Of a stretch of 64,000 nucleotides of DNA, positions 44,913 through 54,154 are shown one piece after another. This stretch comes from Larkinella punicea (GTDB taxonomy: Bacteria; Bacteroidota; Bacteroidia; Cytophagales; Spirosomataceae). Position 1 is the stretch's first letter. Every line of letters starts with the position of its first letter. The notes under the pieces are model-generated. The model worked only from the letters and a program-made list of their open reading frames with translations, searched no databases and was not told the origin of the DNA. Where the stretch lies: NCBI RefSeq assembly GCF_003334855.1, contig NZ_QOWE01000005.1, positions 274,758 to 338,757 of the forward strand, read 5' to 3'. The position numbers and the translations under genes are program-made.

Positions 44913-45977
44913 ATGACCCATTCGGACATCGTTCAATACCGCCTTTCTCAGCAGCACCTCATGCAACCATCGCTGACAACCCCAGGCGACCTGGTAGCCT
45001 GGTTTGGGGCCGTTCAGGGACAGGATTATGCGGCCGGCAAATGGGGCCTTGGCAACCGCCTGCCCGGCAGCACCGACGCCGACATCGAGCAGGCGATTGC
45101 CGACCGGATCATCCTGCGCACCTGGCCAATGCGGGGCACCCTGCATTGGGTAGCGGCTGCCGATATTCGCTGGATTCTGGAACTGAACCAGCCCCGTTTG
45201 CAAACCCTCTACGCCAGTCATTTCCGCCAGCTTGAACTCAGCGAACCGGTTATTGCAAAGAGTAAAACGGTTTTCACGAAAGCGTTGTCGGGCGGCCAAC
45301 AACTGACGCGCCCCGAATTAAAAACCGCCCTGGAACAGGCGGGCATTCCGGCTCATGAAAACCGCCTGAGTATGCTGCTGGCGCGGGCGTCCTACGACCG
45401 GCTGCTTTGCCACGGCATCCGGCGCGGCAAGGAGTTTACGTTCACGCTGCTGGACGACTGGGTGCCGCCCACGAAACCTCGGCTGCGCGATGAAGCGCTG
45501 GCGGAATGGACCCGGCGGTATTTTACCAGCCACGGCCCGGCGACCCTGGCGGATTTTAGCTGGTGGTCGGGCCTGACGCTGACCGACGCCAGAGCCGGGA
45601 TGGATCTGATCAAATCCGGTTTTGTGTCCGAGGTGGTGGCTGGTCAAACGTACTGGATGCTCGCGTCTCTGCCTGCTCTCCATGAACACACCACAAACGC
45701 CTGTCTGTTACCGGTTTACGACGAATATCTCGTCGCCTACAAAGACCGAAGCGCCCCGCTCGGCGGTTTGGACCCGGCGCAGATCGCCAAAGCCGGCAAC
45801 GGTATTTTCAGTCCGGTTATCGTGATCGACGGGCGGGTGGTCGGCACCTGGAAACGGACGTTGAAGAAAGATGCGGTTTTGATCGAAACCAGCCTGTTCA
45901 CCACCCTGACCGACGCGCAGCAACAGGCCTTGTCGGATGCCAAAGTACGGTATCAACGGTTTTTGGGATGTGAATAG
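44913..45977 (+). CDS. winged-helix DNA-binding protein, AlkZ/HTH_42 family
   Basis: 354 residues from ATG 44913 (MTHSDIVQYRL). The track start at 44811 adds a hydrophobic leader without family similarity. The AVQGQDYAAGKWGL segment holds a QxQD element, like the QxQ catalytic motif of AlkZ-type glycosylases that unhook interstrand crosslinks, and LRTWPMRGTLHWV and RYFTSHGPATLADFSWWSGL are the winged-helix blocks. DNA glycosylase activity is therefore possible but not shown. It is convergent with the sensor kinase. Confidence 0.85.
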   Translation: MTHSDIVQYRLSQQHLMQPSLTTPGDLVAWFGAVQGQDYAAGKWGLGNRLPGSTDADIEQAIADRIILRTWPMRGTLHWVAAADIRWILELNQPRLQTLYASHFRQLELSEPVIAKSKTVFTKALSGGQQLTRPELKTALEQAGIPAHENRLSMLLARASYDRLLCHGIRRGKEFTFTLLDDWVPPTKPRLRDEALAEWTRRYFTSHGPATLADFSWWSGLTLTDARAGMDLIKSGFVSEVVAGQTYWMLASLPALHEHTTNACLLPVYDEYLVAYKDRSAPLGGLDPAQIAKAGNGIFSPVIVIDGRVVGTWKRTLKKDAVLIETSLFTTLTDAQQQALSDAKVRYQRFLGCE

Positions 45978-46021
45978 AATTGAAGAGTCAGGCAATGCAT
46001 AACCCTTCTGCATAAACCGAA

Positions 46022-46036
46022 ACCGCTGTCAGGGTT
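46022..46036. repeat. half-copy of the CCGCTGTCAGGGTT repeat
   Basis: ACCGCTGTCAGGGTT overlaps the last codon/stop of the kinase (stop at 46035) and lies in the convergent junction after 45977. Same text as 37866, 54689 and 58748. Confidence 0.7.
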
Positions 46037-47309
46037 ACTCTTCGTTCACTTTCCGGGAAATGCCAAACCGGTGCCAGCCGTTGTTTTCGTCATATTGCAC
46101 CTCCAAACCGTACGTATCGCAGATTTCTTTGATGATGGCCAGCCCTAACCCCACGGAATCCGGGCCGGAGCCTTCTTTTTTGAAGCGTTCGAACAAGCGT
46201 TCGGGATTCGAAACCAGCGCATGGCCGGTATTGCCCAGCGACAGATTTTTTCCGTCGGACCGCAGTTCAACGCGCCCTTCTGCGTGGTTGTGCTTGATGG
46301 CATTGTTGACCAGATTCGTCACCAGACTGTCGGCCAGCGCCGGGGGCAGTTGAATCGCAAACGGCACCAAATTCCCGATCTTGACCGCAATCCGTTTGTG
46401 GTGCAACACTTCGTCCATTGCGCCCAGCTTTTCGGCCAGCAAAGCCGCCAGATCAACGGCCTGATTGTCGGTAAACTGCTGATTATCAATTTTTGCCAGC
46501 AAGAGCAATCCCTGGTTCAGCCGGGCCATGCGCCGGGAGGCCTGGTAAATTTCCTCGATCCAGCGGGTTTGCGTTTCCGTTAGTTTTTCCGACTGGATGA
46601 GTTGCTCCACTTTGGCGTTGATCAGCGCGAGGGGCGTCTGGATTTCGTGGGAGGCATTTTCGGTAAATTCCTTCAGGCTGCGGTAATCCTGCTGCATTTT
46701 GTCGCCCATCTTGCGCAGCACCTCGTTCAATTCCCGAAACTCATTGATCTCTGGTTTGTCGAGTTGCAGGGGCGTTGCACTCGCCAGATTGAAGCGTTTG
46801 ATGCGGGACAAACTTTCGTAGAACGGCAGCCAGAGCCGCCCCGACAGTTTCCCCTGAAACCAGAACGTGCCGAGCAGCAGCAATCCCAGACAGGCCGCCA
46901 TCGTCACCGTGATGACTTCAATGAGCTGGTAGGATTGAATCAGCGATTTTCGAATCGAGACCCGGTGCATCACGCCCTTGATCGGCACGTAAAACGTAAG
47001 TTGCCGGAACGGCATCAGCTCCTGGTCGTAGCGGTTTTGGATCAGCGTGTCGATAAACGTTTCCGAAAGCCGGGTTTGCCGCCCAACCGGAACGACATCG
47101 ATCTTGTTTTCAACAAAATAGGTTGTATCCGACCAGGCTTTGTGCTGTTTCAGATAGGCTTCAAAATCCCGCTTTTCAACCTTCAGCCGGGTTTCGACCT
47201 CGTTGTAAATCAGAATCCGGACGACCTGATAGAAGGCCAGTCCGGCGAAAAGATAAATGGCCAGCGAGAAAGCCAGGTAAATGCGGTTGGTTTTAGCGAG
47301 CAGTTTCAC
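46035..47309 (-). CDS. sensor histidine kinase of the efflux-linked two-component system
   Basis: 424 residues from GTG 47309. The response-regulator stop overlaps this start (GTGA), so the two are translationally coupled; the longer frame to 47450 is in the regulator and is rejected. Two transmembrane helices (~7-28 and ~138-160) flank a ~105-residue periplasmic sensor. HisKA has ENASHEIQTPLALINAKVEQL (His near 225), and HATPase_c has SVGLGLAIIKEICDTYGLE. It probably phosphorylates the regulator just upstream and controls the divergent TolC-RND operon. The sensed signal is unknown. Confidence 0.93.
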   Translation of the reverse strand: MKLLAKTNRIYLAFSLAIYLFAGLAFYQVVRILIYNEVETRLKVEKRDFEAYLKQHKAWSDTTYFVENKIDVVPVGRQTRLSETFIDTLIQNRYDQELMPFRQLTFYVPIKGVMHRVSIRKSLIQSYQLIEVITVTMAACLGLLLLGTFWFQGKLSGRLWLPFYESLSRIKRFNLASATPLQLDKPEINEFRELNEVLRKMGDKMQQDYRSLKEFTENASHEIQTPLALINAKVEQLIQSEKLTETQTRWIEEIYQASRRMARLNQGLLLLAKIDNQQFTDNQAVDLAALLAEKLGAMDEVLHHKRIAVKIGNLVPFAIQLPPALADSLVTNLVNNAIKHNHAEGRVELRSDGKNLSLGNTGHALVSNPERLFERFKKEGSGPDSVGLGLAIIKEICDTYGLEVQYDENNGWHRFGISRKVNEE

Positions 47310-47983
47310 GGTTCCCCAAATTTGTAGCCGATCCCGTAAACCGAACTGACATAATCCGAACCGCCTTTTTCGAGCAGTTTCCGACGCAGGTTTTTGATGT
47401 GAGAATATACCATATCCAGTGAATCGGCGGAGTCGATGTTGTCGCCCCACAAATGCTCGGCGATGGAAACTTTGGTCAGCACAACGTCGATGTTCGACAA
47501 AAAATACAGCAGCAGATCGTATTCTTTCCGGGACAAAACCGCCAATTGGCCGTTCACATACACCTTCCGCGACGACGGATTCACCCGAATTTCCCGGAAG
47601 CGGATTTCGGTGTGTCCGCCAAAATTCCGCCGGCGAATCAGCGACTTCACCCGGGCGTTCAGTTCCGACAGATGGAACGGTTTGGTCAGGTAGTCATCCG
47701 AGCCAATTTCCAGCCCCCGAATCTTGTCTTCCAGCGCGTTGCGGGCCGAAATGATGATCACGCCGGTGGTGGCCAGCAGTTTTTTCAACGTCTGAATCAG
47801 TTGAAAACCGTCGCCGTCGGGCAGCGTCAGATCCACGATCACACAATCGTACTGATACAGATAAATCCGCTCGTCGGCTTCCCGGAAAGTCCCCGCCGTT
47901 TCGCAAAGATACCCCTCTTTGTTCATATAGTCGGTGATGCTTTCGGCCAGGCCTTTTTCATCTTCTACCACCAATACTTTCAT
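47306..47983 (-). CDS. OmpR/PhoB-type response regulator of the efflux-linked system
   Basis: 225 residues. Receiver domain at ~1-118 (KVLVVEDEKGL; phosphoacceptor in VIVDLTLPDGDG; conserved Lys in YLTKPFHL) and a winged helix at ~128-222 (SRKEYDLLLYFLSN; YSHIKNLRRKLLEK; GYKFGE). It is followed by the coupled kinase and divergent from the efflux operon, the usual arrangement for a regulator of that operon. A TACTTTTG box lies at 48022-48015. Confidence 0.95.
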   Translation of the reverse strand: MKVLVVEDEKGLAESITDYMNKEGYLCETAGTFREADERIYLYQYDCVIVDLTLPDGDGFQLIQTLKKLLATTGVIIISARNALEDKIRGLEIGSDDYLTKPFHLSELNARVKSLIRRRNFGGHTEIRFREIRVNPSSRKVYVNGQLAVLSRKEYDLLLYFLSNIDVVLTKVSIAEHLWGDNIDSADSLDMVYSHIKNLRRKLLEKGGSDYVSSVYGIGYKFGEP

Positions 47984-48014
47984 CCTTCTCCGGGTTCATC
48001 CAATACCTAAACAC

Positions 48015-48022
48015 CAAAAGTA
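48015..48022 (-). promoter_or_regulatory. candidate -7 element (TACTTTTG) of the response-regulator gene
   Basis: Matches TAnnTTTG on the minus strand, predicting a start near 48008 and a ~25-nt leader to ATG 47983. No -33 TTTG at the right spacing. It abuts the large palindromic element at 48025. Confidence 0.4.
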
Positions 48023-48024
48023 GC

Positions 48025-48192
48025 GGGCAATGTTGGAAACATTCTGGAGGGAAGAAGTTATTACGCAGAGTTTAGCGGAGGAAATCAGAGTTACGCAGAG
48101 GATTTCTCTGATCAACTCTGATTTCCTCCGCTAAACTCTGCGAAACAACTTTTCTCTACGCTCCAACTTCCCAAATGTTTCCAGAATTGCCC
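48025..48192. repeat. 168-bp composite palindromic element between regulator and efflux operon
   Basis: Outer arms: GGGCAATGTTGGAAACATT at 48025-48047 pairs imperfectly with 48171-48192 (CCAAATGTTTCCAGAATTGC). Inner arms, perfect over 29 bp: 48064-48092 (CGCAGAGTTTAGCGGAGGAA) and 48114-48142. The spacers between outer and inner arms do not pair well. It occupies nearly all of the divergent control region, and the inner arms are the same family as 21054-21170. Candidate mobile palindrome, or operators plus a palindrome. Confidence 0.85.
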
Positions 48193-48250
48193 CTTTGTTT
48201 TGCAGGCACTTACCACGGTTTTGTCACCAAGGCCGGAAAATGAGTTGCCA

Positions 48251-49663
48251 ATGAAACACGCAAATTTTAGGTTCCGCCGATCGCGCATCTGTTTACTAAC
48301 GGCTACAACCGCAACGTTCCTGTTTAGCCAAAGTATGGTTCAGGCACAAACCCTGACGCTGTCGCAGGCCCTGGAGCATGGAACGCAGGCCTACCCGTTT
48401 CTCAAATCCAAACAGGCCGAAATCCAAAGCGCCGAAAAGCGGGTTCAGGCCAGCCGAACGGACTTTGTGCCCAGCGTCATCGTGCAGGATCAGTATACGT
48501 ATGCGACCAGCAACGCGCTGAATGGTTCGTTTTTCCCCAACGAAGGCACGTCCATTTCGACTTCCGGCGGTATTCGGCCCGACAACATTTACCGGGGCAC
48601 CACCGGCAGCTTTGTCAGCGCCGTCATCGACTGGCGGATTGTCAACTTCGGTCGCGTAAAAGCCAGCGTGAAAGCCGCCGAAGCCGATCTCAACCGTTCG
48701 CAAACCGATTACGACAACGAGCTGTTTCAGCACCAGATCCGGATTATCGACGCGTATCTCACGCTCCTGGTCAATCAGAAGCTGGTCGATGTCCAGCGCA
48801 GCAACGTCGAGCGGGCGGAAACCTTCAAAAACGTGGTCGATGCGGGCGTTCGTTCGGGGATGCGGGCTGGCGTCGATAGTTCGCTGGCCACCGCCGAAGC
48901 GGTTCGGGCGCGGCTAATCCTGCTGGAAAGTCAGCAACGCGAACAGGTGCAACGGCTGCGGTTGTCGGAACTCATCGGTCAGGTACAGACCGGTCTTCGC
49001 ATCGACAGCATGCGGTTTTATACCACCCTGCCACAAACCACGTTTCAATCGGATTCCATTTCTCCGAAAAACCCGGTTTTGCGGTTTTTTCAGTCCCAAA
49101 TCAACTTTTCGTCCGCGCGAACCGTGGCGCTCCAGCGTTCCATGCTGCCGTCGATCTCGCTCGTCGGGGCCGGTTGGGCGCGGGGTTCAGGATTCTCCAA
49201 TGCCGATGAAACGTTCGCCATGGATTTCAACCGGGGACTGGGTTATCAGGCTTCCAACTACCTGGTCGGCGTGGTGGCCCGCTGGAATCTCACCAACACG
49301 TTGCGGCTCAAACACGATGCCCGCAGTGAACAATTTCAGGTCGAACGCTTCCGGCAACTCTACAACGACCAGCAACTGCGCATCACCCGGCAAAACCGGG
49401 AAGCCGAAACGCAACTGACGCTCGGACTGGAACAGGCACGTCAGGCCCCCGTCCAATTGCGTGCCGCCCAACAAGCCTATAACCAGGCCAAAGCCCGCTA
49501 CCAGAACGGACTGGCCGATTTGCCCACGCTCCTGCAAAGCTTCGTAACCCTCAACCGGGCCGAAACCGATGGCTACATCGCCACCAGCAACGTCTGGCGC
49601 TACCTGCTCCTGAAAGCCGCGGCCGAAGGAGACATCTCGCTGTTTATGAATCAATTGAAGTAA
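48251..49663 (+). CDS. TolC-family outer-membrane efflux protein
   Basis: 470 residues from ATG 48251 (the longer TTG frame is rejected). Signal peptide ending MVQAQTLTL, then two OEP repeats with long helices (ALEHGTQAYPFLKSKQAEIQSAEKR; LTLGLEQARQAPVQLRAA). It forms the outer-membrane duct of the tripartite pump encoded by the next two genes. In Bacteroidota the outer-membrane gene is often at the 3' end; here it is first. The gap to the RND gene is 109 nt and carries an inverted repeat. Confidence 0.93.
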   Translation: MKHANFRFRRSRICLLTATTATFLFSQSMVQAQTLTLSQALEHGTQAYPFLKSKQAEIQSAEKRVQASRTDFVPSVIVQDQYTYATSNALNGSFFPNEGTSISTSGGIRPDNIYRGTTGSFVSAVIDWRIVNFGRVKASVKAAEADLNRSQTDYDNELFQHQIRIIDAYLTLLVNQKLVDVQRSNVERAETFKNVVDAGVRSGMRAGVDSSLATAEAVRARLILLESQQREQVQRLRLSELIGQVQTGLRIDSMRFYTTLPQTTFQSDSISPKNPVLRFFQSQINFSSARTVALQRSMLPSISLVGAGWARGSGFSNADETFAMDFNRGLGYQASNYLVGVVARWNLTNTLRLKHDARSEQFQVERFRQLYNDQQLRITRQNREAETQLTLGLEQARQAPVQLRAAQQAYNQAKARYQNGLADLPTLLQSFVTLNRAETDGYIATSNVWRYLLLKAAAEGDISLFMNQLK

Positions 49664-49664
49664 T

Positions 49665-49765
49665 AGGTTTAAGGTTTGAAGTTTAACGTTTAAGGCCAAA
49701 ACAACCACGAACAATTTGGTATTCAGGGAGCTAACGTTAAACCTCAAACTTTAAACCTTAAACCC
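49665..49765. repeat. GGTTTAACGTTTAA-family inverted repeat inside the efflux operon
   Basis: AGGTTTAAGGTTTGAAGTTT (49665-) is mirrored by TTTAAACCTTAAACC (-49765), with an insertion in one arm. It is between tolC and the RND gene, so it could change their relative expression. The text GAGGTTTAACG is shared with the 5789 element. Confidence 0.65.
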
Positions 49766-49772
49766 ATTTCCC

Positions 49773-52700
49773 ATGTATCAACTCATTCGTTCCGCGTTGC
49801 GGAAACCCATTTCGGTGGTGGTGCTGGTGCTCGGCCTCCTGTTTTTTTCGGTGATGTCGCTGTTTACCATCCCCGTCGATATTTTCCCGAATCTGGATCT
49901 GCCGACGATTTATGTGGTGCAGCCCTACGGCGGAATGGCCCCCGACCAGATGGACGGTTTTATTGCCACCCGTTATCAGGATCACTTTCTGTACGTATCC
50001 GGGATTCGCGACATCGACGTAAAAACCATTCAGGGTCTGTCGCTGATCAAATTGTCGTTTTATCCGGGCACCGACATGGCCCAGGCGGCTGCCGAGGTGG
50101 CCAACAACGTGTCGCGCGCCAAAGCCTACATGCCGGAAGGAACCGTGCCGCCCCAGGTGGTGCGGTTCGACGCCAGTTCGGTACCGGTGGGGCAACTGGT
50201 TTTTGAAAGCCCGAGCCGCTCGCTCAACGAAATTCAGGATTATGCGTCGTCGCGGGTGCGACCGATGTTCTCGCGGATTCCGGGCGTTTCCAGTCCTCCG
50301 CCCTTCGGGGGAAACCAGCGGACGGTGATCGTGAAGGTGAATCCGGCCCTCGTGCGGAGTTATCAGCTCACGCCGGAGGAAGTGATCAAATCGATTGTGA
50401 CGAACAACCAGCCGTCTCCAGCCGGGAACATTCGCATTGGCGAAAAAACGCTGATGACGCCGGTTAACTCACTGGTCAAAAAGCCGGAGGATTTTCTCAA
50501 TATTCCGATCCGGGTGGGTTCGGGACCGACGGTTTTTGTGCGCGACATCGCCACGGTGGAAGATGGGGCCGACGTGACGGTGAGTTACGCGCTGGTCAAC
50601 GGTCGCCGGGCGGTGTATATTCCGGTGGTGAAAAAATCGGATGCCTCCACGCTCGACGTCGTGAACAACATTCGGAAGGCTCTGCCGGAACTGCGGGCCG
50701 CTGTGCCGGAAGATGTGAAGATTTCCTACGAATTTGACCAGTCGGTTTATGTCACCAACGCCCTGAAAAGTCTGGTGACGGAAGGGATTCTGGGGGCGGT
50801 TTTGACCGGTTTGATGGTGTTGCTTTTCCTCCGCGACTGGCGCAGTGTGATCATCGTGGTGGTCACGATCCCGATCTCCATTCTGTCGGCGGTGATCATG
50901 CTGAATCTCTGCGGGCAAACCATCAACATCATGACGCTCTCAGGGCTGGCGCTGGCCATCGGGATTCTGGTCGACCAGGCCACCGTAACGATTGAAAACA
51001 TTCACCAGCATCTCGAAATGGGTCGGCCCAAAGCCGTTGCGATCTGGGATGCCTGTAAAGAAATCGTTTTCCCGGAATTCCTGATTCTGCTGGCGATTCT
51101 GGCGGTTTTTGCCCCGGCTTTTGTGATGAGTGGCGTTCCGCGTTCCATGTTTTTGCCGCTGTCGTTGTCGGTCGGTTTTGCCATGATTGCCTCGTTTTTA
51201 TTGTCGCAAACGTTCGTACCGGTTCTGGCCAACTGGTTGCTGAAAAGCCATCCGGCCCACGAAAGGGCCAAACACGAAAGGGCCACACTGGCACTCGATG
51301 CCGACGAGCGGCACACGATACTGGATGAAGCTGCGCATCCGGTCAAAAATGCCACCGGTTTCGACAAATTCAAACAACGGTATTCGACCTGGCTCGAAAA
51401 AATCCTGAACCGCCGGGGCCTGGTGGTAGGCGGTTATCTGGTGGGTAGTCTGGCCATTATCGTCGTGTGTTTTATGGTGATCGGAACCGATATTCTGCCA
51501 CACGGCAACAGCCACCAGTTTCAGATGCGCCTGCGAATTCCCGACGGAACGCGGGTGGAACGCACCGAAACCGCTACGCTGAAAGTGCTGGATATTATTA
51601 AAGAAGCCGTCGGGCAGGACAATGTTGAAATTTCGTCGGCCTACGTCGGCACAGTTCCGTCGAGTTACGGCACTTCCAACATTTTCGTATTCAACAGCGG
51701 TCCCCACGAAGCGGTTTTGCAAGTGTCGTTGAAGGAAGAACATCCCGTGAAGATGGATAACCTGAAGGAAGAACTTCGGGAGCGCATCGCCAAAGCCTTG
51801 CCGACGGCCAACATTTCCTTCGAGCCGATTGAGTTGACCGAAAAAATCATGAGTCAGGGCGCATCGACTCCGATTGAGGTGACCGTCGCGGCCAAGGACC
51901 TGAGCGAAGCCGGGCGGTTTGCCAACAAGATTCGGGCGGAAATGACGAAAATAGACTTTTTGCGCGATGTGCAGATTGCGCAACCCCTCGCCTACCCGGT
52001 TTTGAACGTGACGCTGAACCGCGAACGGGCCGGTCAACTGGGCGTGACGTCCACGCAAGTCGCCCGGTCGATGGTCGCGGCCACCTCGTCCAGCCGCTTC
52101 ACGGACAAAAACCTCTGGCTCGATGAGTCGAAAGGACTGGCCTACCAGGTGCAGGTGCAGATTCCGGAATACAAAATGAGCAGCGCCAGCGACATCGGAA
52201 ACATTCCGCTGAAAAGTGGCGAAATGCACCCGCTGCTGTCGGACGTCGCGACGTTTTCGGAAGGAACCGCACCCGGCGAATACGACCGCGCCGGACCCAA
52301 CCGCCTGGTGACGATCACGGCCAATTTGCAAAACAAAGACCTCGGTTCAGCGCAAAAAGCCGTTGAAAAAGCCATCAAAGATGCGGGTGAACCGCCCCGG
52401 GGTGTCCTGGTCGAACTGGGTGGGCAAACCAGCCTGCTGACGGACACGCTGAGCAGTTTACAAACCGGGCTGCTGGTCGCCATTGTCATTATTTTCTTAC
52501 TGCTGGCGGCTAACTATCAGTCGTTCAAGCTCTCGCTGGTGATTCTGGCGGCTATTCCGGCCGTGGTGGCTGGTGCACTTTTGATGCTGCTGGCCTGCGG
52601 AGCCACGCTCAACCTGCAATCGTACATGGGCCTGATTATGTCCGTGGGCGTGTCGGTGGCAAACGCCATTCTGATGGTCACCAATGCCGAGAATTTACGG

Positions 52701-53015
52701 CTGGAAATAGGCGACACCCGCAAAGCCGTCGTGCTGGCGGCCAACAGCCGGATTCGCCCGATTCTGATGACCAGCATTGCCATGATTGCCGGAATGGTGC
52801 CGATGGCGTCCGGAATGGGCGAGGGCGGTGACCAGATTGCTCCGCTCGGTCAGGCCGTCATCGGCGGTTTGATTGCCTCCACGCTGGCGGCTCTGCTGAT
52901 CCTGCCGTGTGTTTTCACCCAGTTTCAGACCAAAGCTTCCGTCCAGTCGGTCTCCCTCGATCCGGAAGATCCGGAAAGCAAATTTTACAATCAACCCCTG
53001 CATAGCATCGTATGA
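49773..53015 (+). CDS. RND efflux transporter permease
   Basis: 1080 residues, 12 transmembrane helices, two large periplasmic loops (~30-320 and ~560-870). PVDIFPNLDLPTIYV and VPMASGMGEGGDQIAPLGQA are RND landmarks. In TM4 the proton-relay pair that is Asp-Asp in AcrB reads LVDQATVTIEN here (Asp401-Gln402), and the TM10 Lys position reads VSVANAIL (Ala963). This marks it as a subgroup distinct from AcrB and CusA. The substrate class is unknown. Stop overlaps the next start by 4 nt (ATGA). Confidence 0.95.
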   Translation: MYQLIRSALRKPISVVVLVLGLLFFSVMSLFTIPVDIFPNLDLPTIYVVQPYGGMAPDQMDGFIATRYQDHFLYVSGIRDIDVKTIQGLSLIKLSFYPGTDMAQAAAEVANNVSRAKAYMPEGTVPPQVVRFDASSVPVGQLVFESPSRSLNEIQDYASSRVRPMFSRIPGVSSPPPFGGNQRTVIVKVNPALVRSYQLTPEEVIKSIVTNNQPSPAGNIRIGEKTLMTPVNSLVKKPEDFLNIPIRVGSGPTVFVRDIATVEDGADVTVSYALVNGRRAVYIPVVKKSDASTLDVVNNIRKALPELRAAVPEDVKISYEFDQSVYVTNALKSLVTEGILGAVLTGLMVLLFLRDWRSVIIVVVTIPISILSAVIMLNLCGQTINIMTLSGLALAIGILVDQATVTIENIHQHLEMGRPKAVAIWDACKEIVFPEFLILLAILAVFAPAFVMSGVPRSMFLPLSLSVGFAMIASFLLSQTFVPVLANWLLKSHPAHERAKHERATLALDADERHTILDEAAHPVKNATGFDKFKQRYSTWLEKILNRRGLVVGGYLVGSLAIIVVCFMVIGTDILPHGNSHQFQMRLRIPDGTRVERTETATLKVLDIIKEAVGQDNVEISSAYVGTVPSSYGTSNIFVFNSGPHEAVLQVSLKEEHPVKMDNLKEELRERIAKALPTANISFEPIELTEKIMSQGASTPIEVTVAAKDLSEAGRFANKIRAEMTKIDFLRDVQIAQPLAYPVLNVTLNRERAGQLGVTSTQVARSMVAATSSSRFTDKNLWLDESKGLAYQVQVQIPEYKMSSASDIGNIPLKSGEMHPLLSDVATFSEGTAPGEYDRAGPNRLVTITANLQNKDLGSAQKAVEKAIKDAGEPPRGVLVELGGQTSLLTDTLSSLQTGLLVAIVIIFLLLAANYQSFKLSLVILAAIPAVVAGALLMLLACGATLNLQSYMGLIMSVGVSVANAILMVTNAENLRLEIGDTRKAVVLAANSRIRPILMTSIAMIAGMVPMASGMGEGGDQIAPLGQAVIGGLIASTLAALLILPCVFTQFQTKASVQSVSLDPEDPESKFYNQPLHSIV

Positions 53016-54154
53016 AACCGCTGTTAAAACTTGTTTGGCCCGTCGTCGCTGCTGCCGGAATGGCGGCCTGTACATCGGCTGCCAGTGAAGAAAAGAAAAC
53101 CGTTAAAGCACCTGACGTACAACAGGTTGCCATCGCTGATGTGCAAACGATGCGTCCCAGTAAAGCGATCACTCTGCCGGGTGAACTGAAACCCTGGAAC
53201 CGCGTCAGCCTGTACGCCAAAGTGAAAGGATTCATCCGCGATGTGCGCGTGGATCGCGGTTCGCCGGTTCGGAAAGGTCAGGTGCTGGCCGTACTCGACG
53301 CGCCGGAAGTGTTGTCGGAACTGAGCACCGCGCAGGCGCAACTCCAGGCTCAGGAAGCCGCCTTGCAGGAACAAACCGCCCGGTTCCGCGCCAGTCGGCT
53401 GACCTACAACCGCTTGCTGCAAACCAGCAAGGTCGAAGGAGCGGTTTCGCTGCACGAACTCGATCAGGCGCAGGCGAAGATGCTGGCCGACAGCGCGACG
53501 GTGGCCGTTGCCACCGGAAATATTCAGGTGGGTCGCTCCAATTACCAGACCAAGAAAGAACTGCGGCAGTACCTGACTATCACGGCACCATTCGACGGTG
53601 TGATCACTGAACGGAATGTAAGTGCCGGAGCACTGGTTGGCGCGGGTGACAGCAATGCCAAACCGTTGTTTGTGCTGGAAGACAGCCGGACGTTGCGGTT
53701 AACGGTAGCGATTCCGGAAACGTTTGCGAATCAGTTGGCCGCCAAAAGTGCGGTTATGTTTACGGTCAACGCCATTCCCGAACAGCAATTTAACGCCAAA
53801 CTGGCCCGGAGCGCCCAGAGCCTGGTGGAAGCCAACCGGTCGATGCTGGCGGAGTTTGACTTTGACAACAAAGCCAACCAACTGAAATCCGGGATGTATG
53901 CCGAGGTGAAGATGCCGATGGAACGGACGGCTCCCACGCTGTTTGTGCCGAAAACCGCCGTGGTCAGTTCCAGCGAAAAAACGTTCGTGATTCGCGTCAA
54001 TAACCACAAAGCCGAGTGGATCTCGGTCGAGAAAGGCAACACGCTCGACAGCCTGGTTGAAGTGTTTGGCAGTCTCAAAGCCGGTGAACCGGTGGTCCGG
54101 GTGGCGTCGGAAGAAATTCGTGATGGTCAGGCCTTAAACACTTCTCACAAATGA
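53012..54154 (+). CDS. RND periplasmic adaptor (membrane-fusion) lipoprotein
   Basis: 380 residues. Lipobox GMAAC (Cys at 20) in the signal, then barrel-sandwich hybrid halves around RDVRVDRGSPVRKGQVLAVL and ITAPFDGVITERNVSAG, a ~60-residue helical hairpin between them, and a C-terminal beta-barrel. It bridges the permease and TolC. ATG overlaps the permease stop, and its own stop overlaps the next gene, so the three are translationally coupled. Confidence 0.94.
   Translation: MKPLLKLVWPVVAAAGMAACTSAASEEKKTVKAPDVQQVAIADVQTMRPSKAITLPGELKPWNRVSLYAKVKGFIRDVRVDRGSPVRKGQVLAVLDAPEVLSELSTAQAQLQAQEAALQEQTARFRASRLTYNRLLQTSKVEGAVSLHELDQAQAKMLADSATVAVATGNIQVGRSNYQTKKELRQYLTITAPFDGVITERNVSAGALVGAGDSNAKPLFVLEDSRTLRLTVAIPETFANQLAAKSAVMFTVNAIPEQQFNAKLARSAQSLVEANRSMLAEFDFDNKANQLKSGMYAEVKMPMERTAPTLFVPKTAVVSSSEKTFVIRVNNHKAEWISVEKGNTLDSLVEVFGSLKAGEPVVRVASEEIRDGQALNTSHK

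Noticed and set aside
51198..52331. Minus-strand ORF opposite the RND permease
   Set aside because: Antisense shadow; the plus strand carries continuous RND domains.
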